From Anaspis maculata (Eukaryota; Arthropoda; Insecta; Coleoptera; Scraptiidae): a stretch of DNA of 64,000 nt. Positions 61,719-64,000 of the stretch are shown here, piece after piece. Location of the stretch: contig OX421961.1 in NCBI GenBank assembly GCA_949128115.1, positions 50,950,171 to 51,014,170 on the forward strand, written 5' to 3'. Position numbers and translations under genes: made by a program. The notes under the pieces are model-generated. The model worked only from the letters and a program-made list of their open reading frames with translations, was not told the origin of the DNA and searched no databases. The stretch's first letter is position 1. Every line of letters starts with the position of its first letter.

Positions 61719-61864
61719 GCGCTTTCCATTTAAAACATTTGTGTCGGTTTGTGTCAGCTTGTGTTAGCTTGTGTCGATGAGACAAAGGAAAACAGATCAA
61801 ATGGAACGCATTTGTGTCGATTTGTGTCAACACAAGTCGACTTGTGTCGGTAAATGGAAAGCAC
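61719..61864. mobile_element. 146-bp MITE related to the GTGCTTTCC family
   Basis: The left end GCGCTTTCCATTTA is complementary to TAAATGGAAAGCAC at the right with one mismatch. Variants of TTGTGTCGG/GCTTGTGT fill the interior, including a near-palindrome, TTGTGTCAACACAAG. Confidence 0.75.
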
Positions 61865-61899
61865 ACAGTATAGGTATAGTATACCACAGGGTTATCGGG

Positions 61900-62041
61900 G
61901 ATCAAATACTCGATTGCTCAAGTTGGCAGTTGGCGTACGATAGGGATGCTCAAATTTTCCTCAAACACGCGCTCATGATTCGCCCGTTCGCGAAAAAAAG
62001 TGAGCATTGTACGCCAAGCTTGAGCAATCGAGTATTTGATC
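61900..62041. mobile_element. 142-bp MITE
   Basis: GATCAAATACTCGATTGCTC plus AAG at the left is exactly complementary to 62019-62041. The inner blocks GGCGTAC and GTACGCC, and GATGCTC and GTGAGCATT, continue the pairing. It abuts the right inverted arm of the larger structure. Confidence 0.85.
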
Positions 62042-62322
62042 GTTCGTTACATCGCATCGCCGCGCCATTTTTGCGATAAAAGCTTCATTTGCTGAAAAAT
62101 AACCAACAACTACGCGCTAGTTTCCAAATATAAAAATAAATATCATCGCCTGAACTGTCAGCCCAAAGAGCATACATTATTCTGAGGTCAGAATTTTTTT
62201 CGTATTCTATCCAAATCTATTAATTAAAAGAAAAGCGTCGGTGACGTCAGTTCTTGATGAAAACACAACTCACGACACGAGTCACGACCTTGGTAAAAAT
62301 TATCTTGATACGCCACTGTCTG

Positions 62323-62470
62323 CCGCTTGGAAAGATGGCGCCACCTATTGACAGTAGATCCGTGGAACTGTCAAAGACTGGGTCCCTTCCTTGCCCCTCA
62401 CCAACTTGACGTTTGCCCTGACCGACCACTCTTCTGTTTGACAGTTGAATTTCGAATTTTGCCCAAAAGA
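62323..62470 (+). promoter_or_regulatory. Presumed promoter and 5' leader of NDUFA8
   Basis: Only about 148 bp separate the transposon-derived right arm from the NDUFA8 start codon, so the core promoter must lie here or within the repeat. AAGATGGCG at 62332-62340 matches the YY1/Pleiohomeotic-type core found in many housekeeping promoters. There is no TATA box. The assignment is positional inference. Confidence 0.4.
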
Positions 62471-63105
62471 ATGGGGATCACTGAAGAAACGGAACTGCCA
62501 ACGGATGCAGAGCTTACCGTCCAAGAGGTGGATGTCTCCGGTCCCGTTTTAAAAGCGGCCGCCTTTCATATGGGCAGAGTTTGCGAGTTTGACAATAATG
62601 TGAGGTTATATTATTACCTAATCACCTCTTTCTAAACAGAGCACTTCCAGGAGTTTATCTTGTGCAGAAATGAGCTGAATGATCCGAGGAAATGCCTTGC
62701 AGAAGGCAAGGCTGTCACCAATTGCGCTCTAAATTTTTTGAGACGCGTGAAGAAAACCTGTGCCGATGAGTTTATGCAATACGTCAACTGTCTGGACAAA
62801 AGTAGTCCCAATCAGAATTACGCTCTGTAAGCCATCCCAGAAATTAAGCGGCAAACGTTGCCTGATGTTGAGCTCATTTCAGGTGTCGCAAAACCCAAGC
62901 TGTGTTTGACAAGTGTGCTGAAGATCAAATGGGAGTAGAGAGGTTGCCTTTCGATCACTATGCCAGGGTTCATGTTCATAAAACTGCCAGACCCAAACCT
63001 GAGCCCGAGCCCAAGGCGGTGTATCCAGATGCTACTCCTTACCTTCCAGATGATGCTCCAAGGCCTCCAGCCAAGCACGGCTCTCGTTATATATTCTCTT
63101 ACTAA
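62471..63105 (+). CDS. NDUFA8: NADH dehydrogenase (complex I) subunit NDUFA8
   Basis: Accessory subunit of mitochondrial complex I, found on the intermembrane-space side and folded by disulphide bonding through the Mia40 route. Exons are 62471-62599, 62651-62826 and 62883-63105. The introns are 51 and 56 bp with GT..AG ends and phases 0 and 2. The product has 175 residues, the normal family length. Four CX9C motifs are intact: C38-C48, C58-C68, C80-C90 and C103-C113. Family blocks include VLKAAAFHMG near the start, CLAEGKAVTNCAL, CRKTQAVFDKC, and the C-terminal YPDATPYLPDD and PPAKHGSR. The first acceptor was chosen at TTCCAG|GAG because earlier AGs break the first CX9C spacing. No frameshift or stop is present, so the gene looks functional. 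Confidence 0.96.
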
Positions 63106-63203
63106 ATGGCACAGTGGTAGTAGAGAGATTTATTGGCGATACTTGGTACGTAGTGTGAACATCAGTTATTGGTAGTTATTGTGAATATTGAAATCATGTA
63201 TAA

Positions 63204-63213
63204 AATAAATAAA
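63204..63213 (+). promoter_or_regulatory. Polyadenylation signal of NDUFA8
   Basis: Two overlapping AATAAA hexamers about 100 bp after the stop codon, the expected position for a short 3' untranslated region. Confidence 0.75.
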
Positions 63214-63457
63214 TTGAACAGCTGTGTTGATGTGGTGGTTTGAGCGATAGATTAAATAGACTTCCATATTATGAACTTATACATTATGCTTTTATAGAAT
63301 CATTCAAATCAATTACTTTTTGCCCTCAGGTATTTCAAGAGCTCAATGTCAAAAACTAATTTGATTTTGTGTGCAAAGAGAATATTCAGAGTGTTTCACT
63401 TACAAAGCGATTCACTTTATTCTTATTGTCCTGATTCAGAAGAATGTAATGTAATTA

Positions 63458-63498
63458 CACATTACAATTACACACAATTACAATGTAATTGTAATGTG
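63458..63498. repeat. Perfect 14-bp hairpin downstream of NDUFA8
   Basis: CACATTACAATTAC and GTAATTGTAATGTG are exact complements around a 13-base loop. TAATGTAATTACA variants surround it. It lies past the polyadenylation signal and is more likely a fragment of a TIR element than a terminator. Confidence 0.7.
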
Positions 63499-63683
63499 CC
63501 TCTAACTCGCATCCTAAGAAAGGTACAGGTCCATGGTTTCAGGGTTTATTCTTCATCATTTTTGTTGAAAGGGCTGCTAACTCAGTTACTCAATAGAAAC
63601 GGTGAAAATACATATTTATAATTTGATGAGCTCTTTATAGAAGTGCTTTAATTTCAACAGATTTGTTACAGAATAGTCAGAAT

Positions 63684-64000
63684 CAGTGGCGACGCTAGCA
63701 TTTTAGGATAGGGGGGGGGGGGGCGAGATGGGGCCAGAGAGATCGAGGGGGGTCAGAACTAGACGCGGGGGTTCGGGGGGCAAAGCCACCTGTTGGCGCC
63801 GCAGGTGAATTTTTTTTTCACAATTGGGCCCTTTCCCAAAAAGTCTCCAATGACTTTGGAATGCCTCTTAGTTCTTTCTAAAACACTCTCAAATTTTTTT
63901 TAAAGTTAATTGCAAGTAGGTACAATTTTTGTAATTCTAAATTTTGAAAAAAGAAATTGAAGAAACTTTGGAAGTTTACACATAGAATAGATTTGAGTTA
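63684..64000. mobile_element. Left end of a probable transposon, cut by the window edge
   Basis: The segment starts CAGTGGCGACGCTAGC, sharing CAGTGGCG with the arms of the 57805-62322 structure and with common hAT-type termini. A 13-base G run (63711-63723) and GGGG-rich sequence follow. The right end is outside the window, so neither length nor target duplication can be tested. Confidence 0.45.

Larger units (their letters stand above)
57805..62322. mobile_element. 4.5-kb nested structure with long inverted arms
   Basis: The left arm (57805-57864 plus 59187-59452) and the right arm (62042-62322) are imperfect reverse complements of about 280-320 bp. Both outer ends read CGGCAGACAGTGGCGTATCA inward. 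Shared blocks include CAAGAACTGACGTCA, ATAGATTTGGATAGA, CAGAATAATGTATGCT and TTTTATCGCAAAAAT. The left arm is split by the hAT-like element at 57865-59186. At least four further small elements lie between the arms. CAGTGGCG at the ends resembles hAT termini, but complementarity continues a few bases outside it and no target duplication was found. It may be one large element or two oppositely oriented copies. Confidence 0.75.

Noticed and set aside
62600..62641. Earlier splice acceptors (AACAG or CAGAG) for NDUFA8 intron 1
   Set aside because: They shift the frame or add residues that break the first CX9C motif; the acceptor at 62650 restores it exactly.

Overview
The window is nuclear DNA of an animal, almost certainly an insect. 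It is AT-rich, and its genes are split by introns. Both recognisable genes read as arthropod orthologues: a GH18 chitinase closest to insect chitinase 2, and the complex I subunit NDUFA8. TAGGTAC/GTACCTA-rich tracts and many TACAGGGTG-ended elements would suit a hemipteran, but the sequence alone does not prove an order. I see no bacterial, organellar or CRISPR features, and no intact transposase or reverse transcriptase.

Layout. 1-5.85 kb: AT-rich flank, a diverged G-rich tandem repeat, one copy of a dispersed repeat, and a broken THAP-like zinc-finger fragment between inverted repeats. 5.85-10.53 kb: a satellite of 89-bp monomers, mostly organised as 178-bp dimers, each carrying a short hairpin, and interrupted once. 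11.1-11.46 kb: a small TIR element at the left edge of the second satellite. 11.48-31.58 kb: about 117 uninterrupted head-to-tail copies of a 172-bp monomer, with multi-kilobase higher-order duplications. 31.6-35.2 kb: no gene I can call. 35.3-53.9 kb (minus strand): the chitinase gene, four coding exons, with a first intron of about 16.3 kb packed with inverted-repeat and dispersed elements. 54.4-57.2 kb: a decayed TACAGGGTG-type element and a hAT remnant with a perfect 8-bp target duplication. 57.66-62.32 kb: a nest of non-autonomous elements between long inverted arms, one arm interrupted by a second hAT-like element that also has a perfect 8-bp target duplication. 62.47-63.11 kb: NDUFA8, three exons, starting about 150 bp after the nest. 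The last 317 bp are the start of another probable element.

The two genes are functionally unrelated: one acts in extracellular chitin turnover, the other in mitochondrial complex I. No operon or gene cluster is present. The main interest is genome architecture: two unrelated satellites side by side, the higher-order structure of the larger one, a datable nested insertion with an empty-site paralogue, and a chitinase whose signal-peptide exon lies about 16 kb from the rest. Most open reading frames in 11.5-31.6 kb are satellite artefacts.
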